A stretch of 64,000 nucleotides of DNA from Bartonella apihabitans (GCF_030758755.1 NZ_CP132387.1:2037001-2101000), one strand, 5' to 3'; shown: positions 27,234 through 38,736, counted from the first letter of the stretch. Made by a program: numbers and translations. Notes: a model not told the origin generated them from the letters alone.

Positions 27234-28661
27234 CTACACATTGAGCAGCAAATATTCCCGCTCCCAAGGACTGATAACTTCCATAAACGTTTCGAATTCT
27301 TGCCGTTTTATAGCCGCATAAGTGTTAACGAATGTGTCCCCCAGCACCGAACGTAACCGTTTATTCTCGTCAAACAATGCCACCGCCTCGACAAGACCAC
27401 GGGGCAAATCTACATGATCGGCATTAACAGTCTTTGACGATGGCTCGTCAGGCTTAAGTTTGTCGACAAGACCGATAAGGCCGCAGGCGAGTGATGCTGC
27501 AAGTGCAAGATAGGGATTGGCATCGGATGATGGAAGGCGATTTTCAACACGTCGCGCTTGAGGTGCCGAACGGGGAACACGGAAGGCCGTGGTCCGGTTG
27601 TCATAGCCCCAATGGAGGTTGACCGGAGCCGAAAGATCCGGCACCAACCGGCGATAGGAATTGACATATGGCGCAAGCATCACCATTGCACTTGCCATAT
27701 GCTTTTGTAAGCCACCCAGAAAATGCCGGAAGGCCTCGCTTTCACTCCCGTCGGAACGGGTAAAAATATTGTTGCCGGTCTTCACGTCGACAATAGATTG
27801 ATGGATATGCATGGCAGAACCCGGCTGCCCCTCTATGGGTTTTGCCATAAAGGTTGCGTACATATCATGCTTGAATGCCGCTTCTCGTATGGTGCGTTTG
27901 AACAGAAAAACCTGATCGGCAAGTTCGATCGGATCGCCGTGACGCAAATTGATTTCGAGCTGGCCTGCCCCTTCTTCATGAATCAATGTGTCGATTTCCA
28001 AGCCTTGCGCCTCGGAAAAATGGTACATATCGTCGATCAGTTCATCAAATTCGTTAACACCGGCAATAGAATAGCCCTGCCCGCCACCGATAGCGCGACC
28101 GGAGCGGCCGACAGGAGGTGTTAAAGGATAATCGGGATCAGGATTTTTCTGGACAAGATAAAATTCTATTTCCGGTGCCACCACCGGTTTCAACCCCAGT
28201 TTTGTGTATTCTTCCACAACATTGCGCAAAACATTGCGCGGCGTAAATTCAACCCTTTTACCGCTCTGGTAAACAATATCGCAAATAACTTGTGCGGTCG
28301 GATCATCTTCCCACGGGACAACGCTTAAAGTTGCAAGATCGGGTTCCAATCGTAAATCACCATCATCGGCCGGATAATGGAAACCGTTGCCATCTTCGGG
28401 ATAATCGCCGGAAATTGTTGCCATAAACACAGCCGAAGGCAGAGCAAGCGACGTATCGGACGTAAATTTGTTCGACGGCATCATTTTGCCGCGAGCGACA
28501 CCGGCCTGATCGGGGGTAATACATTCAATGTCTTCAATACCGCGAAAAGCCAGCCACTCCGAGGCTTCGTGCCAATTTTTTACGCCATAAATATTCTTGA
28601 GATAAGCATGTTGCAGCTTTGTGCTCTTATCTTTTGTCTTTTTTGTTTTTTTTAACGTCAT
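27234..28661 (-). CDS. Glutamine-synthetase-family protein (gamma-glutamylputrescine synthetase-like)
   Basis: A 475-residue glutamine synthetase III/PuuA-type ligase. It has the ATP and metal motifs VVAPEIEFYLV, HEEGAGQLEINL, SAMHIHQSI and the ammonia-site segment RVPRSAPQARRVENRLPSSDANPYLAL. It lacks the adenylylation loop of GlnA. The N-terminal 17 residues are unusually rich in lysine and threonine. Immediately downstream is a PuuB-like oxidase, so it probably joins glutamate to putrescine or a similar amine as the first step of polyamine use. The glutamine-synthetase fold is certain; the amine is inferred. Confidence 0.85.
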   Translation of the reverse strand: MTLKKTKKTKDKSTKLQHAYLKNIYGVKNWHEASEWLAFRGIEDIECITPDQAGVARGKMMPSNKFTSDTSLALPSAVFMATISGDYPEDGNGFHYPADDGDLRLEPDLATLSVVPWEDDPTAQVICDIVYQSGKRVEFTPRNVLRNVVEEYTKLGLKPVVAPEIEFYLVQKNPDPDYPLTPPVGRSGRAIGGGQGYSIAGVNEFDELIDDMYHFSEAQGLEIDTLIHEEGAGQLEINLRHGDPIELADQVFLFKRTIREAAFKHDMYATFMAKPIEGQPGSAMHIHQSIVDVKTGNNIFTRSDGSESEAFRHFLGGLQKHMASAMVMLAPYVNSYRRLVPDLSAPVNLHWGYDNRTTAFRVPRSAPQARRVENRLPSSDANPYLALAASLACGLIGLVDKLKPDEPSSKTVNADHVDLPRGLVEAVALFDENKRLRSVLGDTFVNTYAAIKRQEFETFMEVISPWEREYLLLNV

Positions 28662-29305
28662 AAAACACCAAATTGAAGTTTCTATGGTCTATAGATATCG
28701 GCTATCGAGTTTCAAAAATTGTGACGACCACCGTCTTTTGTCAACCGGACGTTTGTCGCTCCCGTCAGATCATCAATTTATCGAAACCGGATATAATCTA
28801 TTCGTCCCGTCTTGCCCCGAGCTGATCTTGATCTTCTTATTTTATTTCCCCCTGCCCGTCTTAAGCCTTGGCCGCATGAGTTCATATTACCTCATGGAAT
28901 AAAGACCTTGCAAAGCTTTTATTACGTCAATCTTTAGCCGATATTCCGATTTGCAAATCGGACGGGTTTTAAGAATTTGGCAGCAAAATGTTATTTCAAG
29001 CCATTAGCCGATCTTGCCATTTGGCTTGCCGGTTGCCGAATAAAAAGCCCGTCGGACATAAAAATCATTGTTTCATAACGCAAATTATTCAAGACTCCGG
29101 TTTCCGACAAAAATCCCCGGAAATTCGAAGCCGTTTCTTTGTCCGAACATGGTACTTCAGGCTCTTTTTTAAGCTGTCAGCGCGTCTCTATCCGAATTTT
29201 TTAAACCGCGCAAAGCCGGTCATCTTTCTTCTGCTTTTACGTAGATGAAAACGCTCATGCAAAAGTGCACATCTTTTTAAAACAACCGAAAAGCTTGAGG
29301 GAAAA
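28662..29305. other. Intergenic region, no gene recognised
   Basis: 644 bases between the puuA-like gene and tRNA-His. Small plus-strand ORFs occur but have no ribosome sites and an aromatic-rich, random-looking composition. The first 100 bases should contain the promoter of the puuA-like gene. Confidence 0.45.
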
Positions 29306-29382
29306 TGGTACGGTTGGTGGGAGTTGAACCTACGACCTCTGGTGCCACAAACCAGCGCTCTAACCAACTGAGCTACAACCGC
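29306..29382 (-). tRNA. tRNA-His (GTG)
   Basis: 77 bases on the minus strand folding as a full cloverleaf. The acceptor is GCGGTTG / CAACCGT, the D-arm is TAGCTCAGTTGGTTAGAGC, the anticodon arm CTGGT-TTGTGGC-ACCAG carries GTG, and the T-arm has GGTTCAACTCC. The 3' CCA is encoded. No encoded extra G pairing is needed at -1, as is usual in alphaproteobacterial tRNA-His. Confidence 0.95.
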
Positions 29383-29384
29383 AT

Positions 29385-29407
29385 CGTCAGAATGAAACAT
29401 TCTGACG
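29385..29407. repeat. Perfect hairpin at the 5' side of tRNA-His
   Basis: CGTCAGAATG / CATTCTGACG, a 10-bp perfect inverted repeat with a three-base loop, beginning two bases from the tRNA 5' end. It may be a leader hairpin next to the RNase P cut or part of the promoter region. Confidence 0.6.
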
Positions 29408-29706
29408 GGTGACATACGGAAGATCGAACAATTTTGCAAGTGCCTTAGCGCATTTAAACTCTATTTATTGGCATTTTCATTGGATTTTTATCTTCGATAG
29501 ACTGCAAAATCACTGAAACTTTTATTCCGCCCGCATAATGGAGCTTATTAAATTGGCAATCGATGCGAGATAAAACACGCCAGAAAAAGCCTTTCCTTTC
29601 CTGTCCCCCAAAACGCGCAATCAACAGTTTTTGAAAATCAGACTTTCTCTCTATTGCGATGTTTTTTTAAGAAAACCGCGTCGCATTTTTCAGGCGCTGC
29701 TTAAGT

Positions 29707-29795
29707 ACTTTTGGGGAACCGCGAGTTTTTTATACACGCGATTCTTATCCCAAAACCGTTTCACACTTTTGGGGAACCGCGAGTTTTTAGTAAAC
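29707..29795. repeat. Two copies of a 24-nt direct repeat with palindromic arms
   Basis: Identical 24-base copies start at 29707 and 29765 (core TTTTGGGGAACCGCGAG). Each is followed by a CGCG that pairs with the CGCG of the copy. Between them CCCAAAA (29749) pairs with TTTTGGG (29767). This resembles the extragenic palindromes scattered through rhizobial genomes. The copies lie just beyond the 3' end of pyrD. The rest of 29408-29799 shows no gene. Confidence 0.65.
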
Positions 29796-29799
29796 GCGC

Positions 29800-30888
29800 T
29801 TAATCAGGAATTTTGCGGTTTGCCCATTCATCCAAAGACAGGTCGCGATATTCCTCTATCTTGCTCACACCATCTTTTTTCATGGTTTCAAGCACATTTT
29901 CCAGAATGTGTCTCGCAAGCCCCGCACCCTCATAAACCATCGCGCTATAAAGTTCGACAAGATCGGCACCGGCTTTGATTTTTTCGAGTGCCGTTTTCGC
30001 GTCATAAACACCACCGACCCCGATAATCGGTTTTTGTCGCTGCAATCTCTTGCGCATTTTCGCAAGAATGATTGTCGAGCGTTCAAATAGCGGCTTGCCG
30101 GAAAGCCCGCCCGATTCGCCACTGAAGCTTTTATTTTCAAGACCTGTTCTGGAAAGTGTCGTATTGGAAACAATAAGCCCGTCCACATCCGAGGCGAGAA
30201 GCTCGGCGGCAACATCATCAAGCCCTTCTTCGGTCAAATCAGGTGCTATCTTTAAAAAGACCGGAACATGAACACCCGTCTTTTGTTTTTCTTCCGCTCT
30301 CGCCCCGCTCACCGACAGGAGCAACTCCTTCAAACTGTCACGGGCTTGCAAATTCCGTAAACCCGGTGTGTTCGGTGATGAAATATTGATGGTGAAAAAG
30401 CTTGCAACATCATAAAAGCAATGGATGCCGCGCGAATAGTCGAGAATACGATCATCCGAATCCTTGTTGGCTCCAATATTGACCCCGACAATACCCTGCT
30501 TTTTACGTTTGGCGAGCCGTTTATGAGCCGCTTCATGCCCCTCATTGTTAAACCCCATGCGATTGATAACAGCTTCGTCTTCACGAAGACGAAAGAGACG
30601 GGGTTGAGGGTTACCCGCCTGTGGGCGCGGCGTGATTGTACCAACTTCGCTAAAGCCGAAGCCTAAACGCAATATTTGATCGGGAACTTCCGCATTTTTA
30701 TCAAAACCGGCGGCCAAGCCCAAAAAGTTCGGAAATTCCAGTCCGGCTATGTTCACGCTTAAACGTTGGTCATGGATTACCGCCCCCGAACCGAAGCCCG
30801 CTTTCAATGCTAGGATGGAAAGCTTGTGGGCTTTTTCCGGCGACAGGCAGAAAACCAACGGGCGTAAAAAAGAACGATAAAAGTTCAT
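29800..30888 (-). CDS. pyrD: Dihydroorotate dehydrogenase (quinone), class 2
   Basis: A 362-residue class 2 PyrD. The N-terminal membrane-association helix region is [25 protein letters not shown]-barrel motifs are [54 protein letters not shown] and the C-terminal [28 protein letters not shown]. The catalytic serine type (NISSPNT) matches class 2. It oxidises dihydroorotate and passes electrons to membrane quinone in pyrimidine synthesis. Its ATG overlaps the stop of the DUF952 gene (ATGA), a common rhizobial pair. Confidence 0.95.
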   Translation of the reverse strand: MNFYRSFLRPLVFCLSPEKAHKLSILALKAGFGSGAVIHDQRLSVNIAGLEFPNFLGLAAGFDKNAEVPDQILRLGFGFSEVGTITPRPQAGNPQPRLFRLREDEAVINRMGFNNEGHEAAHKRLAKRKKQGIVGVNIGANKDSDDRILDYSRGIHCFYDVASFFTINISSPNTPGLRNLQARDSLKELLLSVSGARAEEKQKTGVHVPVFLKIAPDLTEEGLDDVAAELLASDVDGLIVSNTTLSRTGLENKSFSGESGGLSGKPLFERSTIILAKMRKRLQRQKPIIGVGGVYDAKTALEKIKAGADLVELYSAMVYEGAGLARHILENVLETMKKDGVSKIEEYRDLSLDEWANRKIPD

Positions 30889-31232
30889 GGCAATACCTCG
30901 CTGAACTCGAATAGGCCGTTTTCGTCAGCCTCGAAAGGACTGACACCAACAACAGCTTCAAGCGATAAATCACCATAAAGATGAGGGAAAAATGCGCCCC
31001 CGCGAGACACTTCATAACGCAGTAGCTCTTCATCAAGTTGATCTTCGTCAACAGCGACAAGCAACAGACCGGTTTGGCCTTTAAAATGCTTGTTTGCCGT
31101 CTCTGCCACCTGTTCGGCGGTTGAAAAATGGATAAAACCGTCGGCAATATCGACCGCAGCACCAGAAAAAACACCTGAATCTTCGGCTTTTTTCCATTCG
31201 TCTTTCGACACAATCTTATAAATCAAGGCCAT
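30885..31232 (-). CDS. DUF952 domain protein
   Basis: A 115-residue DUF952 protein: [15 protein letters not shown] at the N-terminus, then the conserved [20 protein letters not shown] and [14 protein letters not shown]. It is the full family length. The fold resembles small glutathione-S-transferase-like or ADP-ribosyl-binding domains; no function is established. It is translationally coupled to pyrD by an ATGA overlap, a gene pair common in Rhizobiales. Confidence 0.88.
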   Translation of the reverse strand: MALIYKIVSKDEWKKAEDSGVFSGAAVDIADGFIHFSTAEQVAETANKHFKGQTGLLLVAVDEDQLDEELLRYEVSRGGAFFPHLYGDLSLEAVVGVSPFEADENGLFEFSEVLP

Positions 31233-31341
31233 AACTTTCGAGCCAATATGCTATTTCGCTGGAAATCGGAATCCATTGAATGGGAAATATTTTCAATCAT
31301 CCCTATATAATGAATAGGAGAGTTTCAACCAAGGAATAAAA

Positions 31342-31737
31342 ATGTCGACTTTTCTTAAAACACTTGTTCTCGCATCCTGCTGTGCCATCGGTTTGACAAC
31401 AATCGGTTCTGCATCCGATCATCGTTTTGAATTTCAAAAAGTCGATGACGGTTATTTGCGTCTTGATACCGATACCGGCAGTATCGACAAATGTCTTGAT
31501 AAGGACGGGAAAATAACCTGCGCTATTTCCGGTGACGAACGCGCGCGTTACGAGCAGGAAATCAAGACGTTGAAAGATAAAATTGCCGAGCTTCAGCAAA
31601 ATAAAGCCACAACGGGTCTGCCGAGCAAACAGGATATGGATCAGGCTTATGACACAATGAAATATTTCTTCGACAAGTTTAAAAACGACTTTAAAGATAA
31701 TCAGACTTCGCCGGATAATGGCGCCGATAAACTTTAA
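31342..31737 (+). CDS. Small exported protein with coiled coil, unknown function
   Basis: A 131-residue protein with a clear signal peptide (MSTFLKTLVLASCCAIGLTTIGSAS, cut after about residue 25). A short beta-type domain with two cysteines (KCLDKDGKITC, able to form a disulfide) follows. A predicted coiled coil spans residues 72-96 (RARYEQEIKTLKDKIAELQQNK), and the C-terminus is acidic. An AAGGAATAAAA ribosome site precedes the ATG. I do not recognise a named family; similar proteins of unknown role are known in Brucella and Bartonella. It is probably periplasmic and oligomeric. Confidence 0.75.
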   Translation: MSTFLKTLVLASCCAIGLTTIGSASDHRFEFQKVDDGYLRLDTDTGSIDKCLDKDGKITCAISGDERARYEQEIKTLKDKIAELQQNKATTGLPSKQDMDQAYDTMKYFFDKFKNDFKDNQTSPDNGADKL

Positions 31738-31896
31738 TTCCTGAAAATTCTGCACGATGTTTTTTAGCTTCTTGCAGGAAATAATAATAAAAGCCTTTTC
31801 TTCCCGTTATAGTGCCATATTTTAGGGTCGTAGCATAATCAGCATTGATTATTGTGAGAATTGAAAACGACCAATGAAGAGGCGAGGAAAAGGCTA

Positions 31897-32310
31897 ATGC
31901 TCAAAGAATTTCGGGAATTTGCATTAAAGGGCAATATGATTGATCTGGCCATCGGTGTTATTATCGGCGGTGCCTTTGGCGGTCTTGTCAATTCTATTGT
32001 CAACGATTTGCTCATGCCGGTTATCGGGCTCATCACCGGTGGCATAGATTTTTCCAACATGTTCATCCAGCTTGCCGGTCAAAAACAGACAACTCTTGCA
32101 GCCGCGCGCGAAGCCGGAGCAACAATTGCCTATGGCCATTTTATTACCTTGCTCATCAATTTTCTTATTATTGCATGGGTGCTCTTCATTGTCGTTAAAG
32201 CGATCAATGCAATGCACCGTAAAGAGCAACAAGCCCCTGAACCAAAGCCGGTTCCCCGTGACGAGGTATTGCTGACCGAAATACGTGATCTGCTGGCTGC
32301 CAAAAAATAA
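31897..32310 (+). CDS. mscL: Large-conductance mechanosensitive channel
   Basis: A 137-residue MscL, the typical length. It begins [28 protein letters not shown] (first helix). The periplasmic loop follows, then the second helix [21 protein letters not shown] and a charged C-terminal helix. The ATG at 31897 with a GAGGAAAAGG ribosome site is preferred over a longer upstream frame. It forms a pentameric inner-membrane channel that opens under extreme membrane tension after hypo-osmotic shock. Confidence 0.95.
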   Translation: MLKEFREFALKGNMIDLAIGVIIGGAFGGLVNSIVNDLLMPVIGLITGGIDFSNMFIQLAGQKQTTLAAAREAGATIAYGHFITLLINFLIIAWVLFIVVKAINAMHRKEQQAPEPKPVPRDEVLLTEIRDLLAAKK

Positions 32311-32481
32311 TATTTGTAAATGCGCAATTTGATAAAGCGCGCTTTACAATAAAACTCAAAAGCTCATTAGAGCGATCGTTCAGGCATTGGAATTGCCTTG
32401 AAAAATTATATAAAGCGCTGGCCATTCCAGAAACCGGAGTGTGCCAGCCCGCTTGAAAACACTTGAAATTCCGGCTTTATT

Positions 32482-35048
32482 TCACGAACGGCGAACGGGA
32501 AAAAATACTTCTACTGTTGTTCCCTGCCCCGGTTTTGATAGCAGGATGAGCCTTCCGCCAATTTTTTCGGCAAGACCTTTTGTCGTCGGCAGGCCAAGAC
32601 CGGTACCGGTAAAGACTGCATCTCCGATACGACCGTCTTTTCTTGCAACCTGCCCATAAGGTTGAAGGGCGCGCGCCATTTCTTCCTCGTTCATACCGAT
32701 ACCATTATCGCTCACCGATAATTTTACATAATTCTTGTCTGTGGTTGAAAGATGCACCACAATTTGCCCGCCACTTTGAGTAAAACGGATAGCATTTGAC
32801 AGAAGATTGAAAATAATTTGCCTGAATTCCTGCGCATCAATTCCAATTGCCGGTATTTTTGGCGGCATGGTAATGCGAATGATAATGCCGTTCTCGTTTG
32901 CCTGATTTTCAAACAATGCAACCGATTTCCTCAATTGCTGGATAACGTCAAAACTCGGCACTAAAGATTGGCGGTTGTCTATTGCCTTTTCGCTATTTGC
33001 TTCTCCAGAGCGCGTTTTTTCCTCGTAACGCGATTTTGCCTTTTCAAGAAAGGAGTTTACAAGGGTCAATATATGTTTTCCGGAAGAAACAATGTCGCGC
33101 AAATAGCCACGATAACGTTCGTTTTCGATACGGCCGAACCGTTCTTCCCGCATAATATCGGCAAAACCGATCATGGCATTAAGCGGTGTTCTGATCTCGT
33201 GGATGGTTTGTGCAAAAACTTCGTTATCATAAATCGGCTGGCTTGGAGCCGACACATTCGTCATATCGCGCAAGAGACCGGCATATCCTTTTTGATTGGT
33301 AAGCGGTACGAGTGTGACAAAAACCCGAATGTCATCACCACTTTTTGTTTGAATATCGGCCGATTGACCACGATTGAATAACCGGTTTGCGCCACCGCTT
33401 TTAAGTGCTGCAAGATAGTCGTTTATTGCTTCTTCGGAGGTCGTCCGGAACAAGCTTTTAAAAGGACGACCTGCTACATCCTCTTTATCATAGCCGGTAA
33501 GGGCAGATGCGGCTGCACTAAAACCCTCTATAGACCCGTCATTATTGAGAAAAACAAAACCGTCTGTTGCTGTATCCAGCAAATTGAGAAGGGAAGACTT
33601 TTCGGGGGTAAACTTGTTTTCTCCGGACAACTGTTCATCATGAGCTGTTTTATCGGTTTTTGAAGCTTTTGAAAGCGGCCGCTCCACGGCGGGCAATTGT
33701 AATTCACTGCGCAAACGTTCGGCAATTTCACGAAAAGCCGAGCGTTCCGAACTGTTCAACGCCGAACCGGTATCTTGCTCTTGCAATGTTTGATCGGATT
33801 GATTTTCTTGGCCCCAAGAGCCGTTTTGCCTGCATCATCCGGTGCACTATGATCAGGCAATAATGGCGATTGAATTGTTTCGTTTTCAACCGGCTTTTCC
33901 GGTAGTGGAGCCAACTTCTTTTCGACAGTTGTAAAAGGAGCAGCTCCCCGATTTCCATTCTCCGGATTTGGCTGCCTGTCGACCGGAGCCTTCACCATGC
34001 CAAAGCCGCGAAACCCGTCCAATTTTCCATCAAGCGACAAAACGGGAAGGCCTGACAAAGAGACTTCCAAATTCGTGTATTCCCTTTTAGTTGGAAAAAG
34101 AACAATTTCGTCTTGAAAGGGGGTGCATTGCGAAATTTTTTCTTCAAGTTTTAAAAAACAGGCATTCTTATATTCATTATCAAGATCGGCAAGCGAACGG
34201 CCAAGCAATTTTTCAGCGTCACCACCACAATCATAAAACGCGTCGGAAAAATTGCTGAACGCACCGTTTTTGTCCATTTGCCATGTAAAATGGGCCGGTT
34301 TTTCATTTGTCTTCTGATTGTTCCGATCGGCGGCGTTTTCATCTATAGTCGCGATATTGAAGCAAAGAACGAGAAAACGTTGCGGTGTTTCGCAAAGGCG
34401 AATAGCATTGACCTGCACTTTTCCCCCGCCATTTTTCATCAAGGTTTTAACAGGTGAAAACCCGTCAATAGAGGAAAGAAAAATTTGCAGCGCGTCGCCA
34501 AGAGGCTGAAAATTTCCTGTCTGTGCAAGGATTTTGTTCCCGTCACCAAAAATAGCAGCCGAAATATTCTTGTCTTCCAGTCCTTCAAGAAGTGCTTCCG
34601 GTTGAGTGATTAAAAGATTGCGATTTAGTTCATTTGCCGCTTTGCGCGACCTGTTTATTTTTCCGGTCGAATTGACCTCCAAGGCAAAAATAAACTGTTT
34701 CTGTTCGTCTGGCGCATTTTCACCACGCGTTTCATTTGATTCATGAGCTTTGCCGGAAATGAGAGACAAATTGAAAGAACGTGCCGTTCCGCTTTTTCCG
34801 CGCAAATGAACAGGACGGCCGCTTTTGATGCCATTTTCGATCTGGCGTTTGACTGCACTATCGAAAATCTCTTCCCGATCAAGAGCATCGGTAAGTGATG
34901 AAAAGCCGAAAAACTTGAGAGCAGCACCATCAAGCCACAATAAAACCGATGCCTTGCGGTCAAGCACAAAAGAACACTTGCCGCTCAAAAAAGCGTTTCT
35001 GATTGTACTTTCAGATAGAAAATCCAGAAATGCCAAGGATTGCTCCAC
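32482..35048 (-). pseudogene. PdhS-like PAS sensor histidine kinase, frame broken at about 33812
   Basis: A soluble PAS-domain kinase of about 855 residues when restored. The first fragment (33756-35048) has PAS-like segments (CSFVLDRKASVLLWLDGAALKFFGF and a second near residue 260). The second (32482-33786) has a third PAS domain and the H-box QTIHEIRTPLNAMIGFADIM with the histidine near residue 616. N and G boxes NLLSNAIRFT, DNGIGM and GTGLGLPTT complete it. One extra base in GGGGCC at 33810-33815 joins the frames through ALG-xQENQSDQ. The dimerisation segment with GRIENERYRGYLRDIVSSGKHIL is that of PdhS/DivJ/PleC kinases, which phosphorylate DivK and control polar development and division. 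No membrane segments are visible. Confidence 0.8.
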
Positions 35049-35334
35049 CGGTTAAAGAAATGTTAATTCGATCTTTTACAGGAAAGAGCAAAAAGTTTCA
35101 AAAGGAATCGGGAAATATCGTTATCGGCGTTTATAAATTTTTGGCCTCTCACTCCGGTTATCTTTCAAACATACGCCGAATTCCGTCGTTTTTTTGGCGG
35201 ATTATCAATCAATTCTACCATTGAAACCGGTGCTATCCGTTTTTTAAAAACGAAGCAATTTGAACTCTAAAAAACAAAAAGGTGCAGACATTACTGTCTA
35301 CACCTTCTCGCGAATTAGTGAGGCCACTAAATTA

Positions 35335-38300
35335 TCAAAATTCATGACCATGGTTTAGAAGAATTTCACGTTTTCCCACATGGTTGGCCGGACCGACAAT
35401 GCCTTCAGCCTCCATGCGTTCAACCAATGTCGCTGCCTTGTTGTAACCGATACCCAAACGGCGCTGGATATAGGATGTTGAGCATTTCTTGTCGCGCATA
35501 ACAACTTTGACCGCTTGCAAATAGAGCTCTTCGACATTTTCTCCTGCACTGCCGGCAGCCACAATATCGGCAATCGAATCGGCGTCCTCGATGGTTTCTT
35601 CTTCGTCTTCGCCATCTGTCACCGTTGCAAGATAATCGGGTGTGCCTTGTGTCTTTAAATGTGCCACAACATGTTCGACTTCTTCATCCGAAACAAAGGG
35701 GCCATGAACACGAACAATTCGGCCACCGCCCACCATATGAAGCATATCGCCTTGCCCCAACAATGTCTCTGCACCTTGTTCGCCAAGGATTGTGCGGCTA
35801 TCAATCTTGGAGGTAACCTGAAATGAAATACGGGTTGGGAAATTCGCCTTGATTGTGCCGGTAATAACATCAACAGAGGGGCGTTGCGTTGCCATGATAA
35901 GGTGAATTCCGGCAGCCCGCGCCATTTGTGCCAAACGCTGGATCGCACTTTCAATTTCTTTACCCGCCACCATCATCAGGTCGGCCATTTCATCAACAAT
36001 AATGACGATATAGGGGAGGCGGGAGAGATCCATTGCCTCTTCATGATAAAGCATTTCGCCGGTTTCCCTGTCGAAGCCGGACTGGACACGGCAGGTAATG
36101 GTTTCGCCTTTTTCGGCTGCCGCACTGACACGCTGGTTGAAGCCGTCAATATTGCGCACACCGAGTTTTGCCATTTTGCGATAGCGGTCTTCCATTTCGC
36201 GCACCGCCCATTTCAATGCCGTTACTGCCTTTTTCGGATCGGTAACAACCGGAGTGAGAAGATGCGGTATGCCGTCATAGATCGACAGTTCAAGCATTTT
36301 CGGATCAACCATGATGAGGCGGCATTGCTCCGGTTTCAAACGATAAAGCAGAGACAAAATCATGGCGTTGATGGCCACCGATTTACCCGAACCCGTAGTA
36401 CCGGCAACAAGCAGATGCGGCATTTTTGCAAGTTCTGCAATGACCGGTTCACCGCCGATATTTTTACCCAGAGCAAGCGGCAGCTTGTAATTGCTATCCT
36501 GAAATGTCTTGGACTGGATAATCTCGCGTAAATAAACGGTCTCACGCACTTTGTTCGGCAATTCTATGCCGATAACATTACGCCCCGGAATAACCGCAAC
36601 ACGTGCGGAAATGGCCGACATCGAACGGGCAATATCATCAGAAAGACTGATAACGCGCGATGATTTGACACCGGCTGCCGGCTCGAACTCATACATGGTA
36701 ACAACCGGCCCCGGACGGACATGGATAATTTCGCCTTTTATACCGAAATCTTCCAGCACGCTTTCAAGAAGTCCGGCGCTGCGTTCGAGTGTTTCCTGAG
36801 AAATCACCGCACCATCTTTATGTTCCGGCTCCTGCAACAGGTCGATTGAAGGGAAAATATAGGAATCATCACTTTGCGATTTCGGGCTTGGAATAAAAGC
36901 CGGATTGAGCGTGCGGAATGGCGCAGAAATCGTTGCTTTAGTCGCGACTGGCGCAGTTCTTGCCATAGGCGCAGTTGTTGCATTTTGCGTAGTTATGGCA
37001 TTTTGCGCAACAGCTTGCGATTTTTCCTTTTGTTCGTAAGCCTTTTCTTCTCCGCTCTGTTGAGGCGTTACAGCCTGTGAAAGCGATTGACCGGAGGGGG
37101 CATTGGCGGTTTTTACCGGTTCGATATCCTCGATAAATCCGGCAGATGGAGCAACCGGATTTTGTTGCCCCGACGGGGAAACAGAAACCGGATTTTGCGG
37201 TGCCGCTTGGGTTAGAGTGACGCCAACAGATTTACCCGTTTGCGCATTACCAGCCGTATTTTGCGGATTCTTCTCGACACCTGCATTTTCAATAACCACT
37301 TGCCCCTGATTATTGAAGGTGGTGACAACAGAATTGTCAGGCAATGGTGTTACCACTTGTAAAACAGGCGTTTCAGTCAGTCGGGGAGTGATTGCCGGAC
37401 TGACACTTGATAAGGATACACTTTCGGTTACCGCTGTCTGATTGACGATTGATTGCGGTGCGGCGTCAAAGATAACTGTGTTGGCACTCTTGGCTTCTGC
37501 TATTTCCGTTATTTCAGGCGCTTGAACTGCCGCATCATGTGCAACAGGAGTTGCAGCCTCTGGTTCAGTACTTATCGGCTGAGTAGCATCGGGCGTTACT
37601 GCCTGCTGTTTAATCGGTTCTTCCGCTTTTTCTGTCGTTTTTTCAGAAACATTTCCATGCTTTTTAGGAAAACGGCATTCCAGCACCCGATAAAGGTCGG
37701 CAATGGATTTTTCCTCAACTTTGGCAGTGCTTTTTTCTTCGGCTGCATTATCCGCCAACAAACTCGAAGCCACAGGCGGCAATTGCGACGCACCCGACAT
37801 TGGCGCGCCATCAAGAGACATTTTTTGTACAGTTACAACGGGCTTCTTTTCAACGGCAACAGGAGTTCTATCCATTGTAGGCGGAGTTACGTTCGCGCTT
37901 GTTTCCGGAGCGATAGCGTTTTCACTTGCAAGCGGCGTTTCAACTGCTCGAGGCTCGCTTTCATTTTGCGGCATGAGTGTTGCAAGATTTTCCAGAATAT
38001 CCGGCCCGCATTCAAAAAAGGCCGAATCGGAAAGATAAAACGGCTTGATATCGGTAGGCTTATTGATTTCGGGAACCTGTTTTTCGACCTCGCTCACCAC
38101 TTCTTGTGTAGATGTTTCGTTCCGGATTTGAGCGGCACTATTATTTTGAAGGCGCATATAAACAGATTTGACGCTATAATTCTGTTCGATATTTTTGCGC
38201 TGGACAGAAGCAATCACCTCGTCTTGCAACGAGCGAACTTGTGTCTTTCCCTGCTCCAAGGGCGTGGTTCCTGCAAGTGTCACCGATTCTTTATTTTCTG

Positions 38301-38616
38301 AAAGATCCTCTTTCAAGGCCACGTTTTCACGCTTTTGCCTTTGCTCCTCTTCGAAAGCTTTCAGCTTTTCGGCAAAATCCGGATCACTTTCAACCCGTTT
38401 GCGGACGATTTCGACTTCCGGTGTGCGTGTGAAACGTACATTCTGTCCGAGAGCGAAGGCTTTCTTCCATATGGTCGGATATTGCGTTTGTGATGATGCG
38501 CCAGCAACCGTTTCGTCTGGCTTTGCATTTGCACCAGAAACGGGCTTGGCATCAGGATTTAAAGAGACCGGATTTGTTTTCAGATTACGCATGGCACTCA
38601 AACTAGATTGCGGCAA
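35335..38616 (-). CDS. ftsK: DNA translocase FtsK, form without membrane segments
   Basis: A 1093-residue FtsK/SpoIIIE protein. The C-terminal half is a complete motor: alpha/beta domains from about residue 600, Walker [12 protein letters not shown] near 740, Walker [15 protein letters not shown]. The gamma DNA-reading domain is at the end ([24 protein letters not shown]). Roughly 600 N-terminal residues are low-complexity (Pro, Ala, Thr, Val, Gln-rich) with no transmembrane helices. This differs from classical FtsK and matches the second, cytosolic paralogue found in several Rhizobiales. It should pump DNA toward dif during chromosome segregation. An ATG 8 codons downstream is an alternative start. 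Confidence 0.9.
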   Translation of the reverse strand: MPQSSLSAMRNLKTNPVSLNPDAKPVSGANAKPDETVAGASSQTQYPTIWKKAFALGQNVRFTRTPEVEIVRKRVESDPDFAEKLKAFEEEQRQKRENVALKEDLSENKESVTLAGTTPLEQGKTQVRSLQDEVIASVQRKNIEQNYSVKSVYMRLQNNSAAQIRNETSTQEVVSEVEKQVPEINKPTDIKPFYLSDSAFFECGPDILENLATLMPQNESEPRAVETPLASENAIAPETSANVTPPTMDRTPVAVEKKPVVTVQKMSLDGAPMSGASQLPPVASSLLADNAAEEKSTAKVEEKSIADLYRVLECRFPKKHGNVSEKTTEKAEEPIKQQAVTPDATQPISTEPEAATPVAHDAAVQAPEITEIAEAKSANTVIFDAAPQSIVNQTAVTESVSLSSVSPAITPRLTETPVLQVVTPLPDNSVVTTFNNQGQVVIENAGVEKNPQNTAGNAQTGKSVGVTLTQAAPQNPVSVSPSGQQNPVAPSAGFIEDIEPVKTANAPSGQSLSQAVTPQQSGEEKAYEQKEKSQAVAQNAITTQNATTAPMARTAPVATKATISAPFRTLNPAFIPSPKSQSDDSYIFPSIDLLQEPEHKDGAVISQETLERSAGLLESVLEDFGIKGEIIHVRPGPVVTMYEFEPAAGVKSSRVISLSDDIARSMSAISARVAVIPGRNVIGIELPNKVRETVYLREIIQSKTFQDSNYKLPLALGKNIGGEPVIAELAKMPHLLVAGTTGSGKSVAINAMILSLLYRLKPEQCRLIMVDPKMLELSIYDGIPHLLTPVVTDPKKAVTALKWAVREMEDRYRKMAKLGVRNIDGFNQRVSAAAEKGETITCRVQSGFDRETGEMLYHEEAMDLSRLPYIVIIVDEMADLMMVAGKEIESAIQRLAQMARAAGIHLIMATQRPSVDVITGTIKANFPTRISFQVTSKIDSRTILGEQGAETLLGQGDMLHMVGGGRIVRVHGPFVSDEEVEHVVAHLKTQGTPDYLATVTDGEDEEETIEDADSIADIVAAGSAGENVEELYLQAVKVVMRDKKCSTSYIQRRLGIGYNKAATLVERMEAEGIVGPANHVGKREILLNHGHEF

Positions 38617-38711
38617 TTTTTTAAAGATTGCCTCTTAACAAAACTCATTTTTTCAACGTTAAAGTGCGAAAGTTAATAACCTTTTGCCAAAGTCCCTTTA
38701 TCAACAAAAAA

Positions 38712-38736
38712 ACCACCGGAAAAAAATTCCGGTGGT
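38712..38736 (-). terminator. Terminator of putA
   Basis: ACCACCGGA / TCCGGTGGT 9-bp stem with a 7-base loop. On the minus strand it is followed by seven T. It starts about 40 bases after the putA stop. Confidence 0.85.

Noticed and set aside
29188..29439. An 83-codon minus-strand ORF across the tRNA-His gene
   Set aside because: It is read through the tRNA and its hairpin; tRNA structure explains the sequence fully.
29700..29800. CRISPR array
   Set aside because: There are only two repeat copies with palindromic arms, no regular spacers and no cas genes; it is an extragenic palindrome.
35884..36531. A 215-codon plus-strand ORF opposite the ftsK motor domain
   Set aside because: Antisense shadow of a highly conserved coding region; no family resemblance and no ribosome site.
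37453..38301. A 282-codon plus-strand ORF opposite ftsK
   Set aside because: It is antisense to the repetitive part of ftsK, is extremely rich in Cys, Phe and Arg, and lacks a ribosome site; it is a by-product of the codon bias of the real gene.
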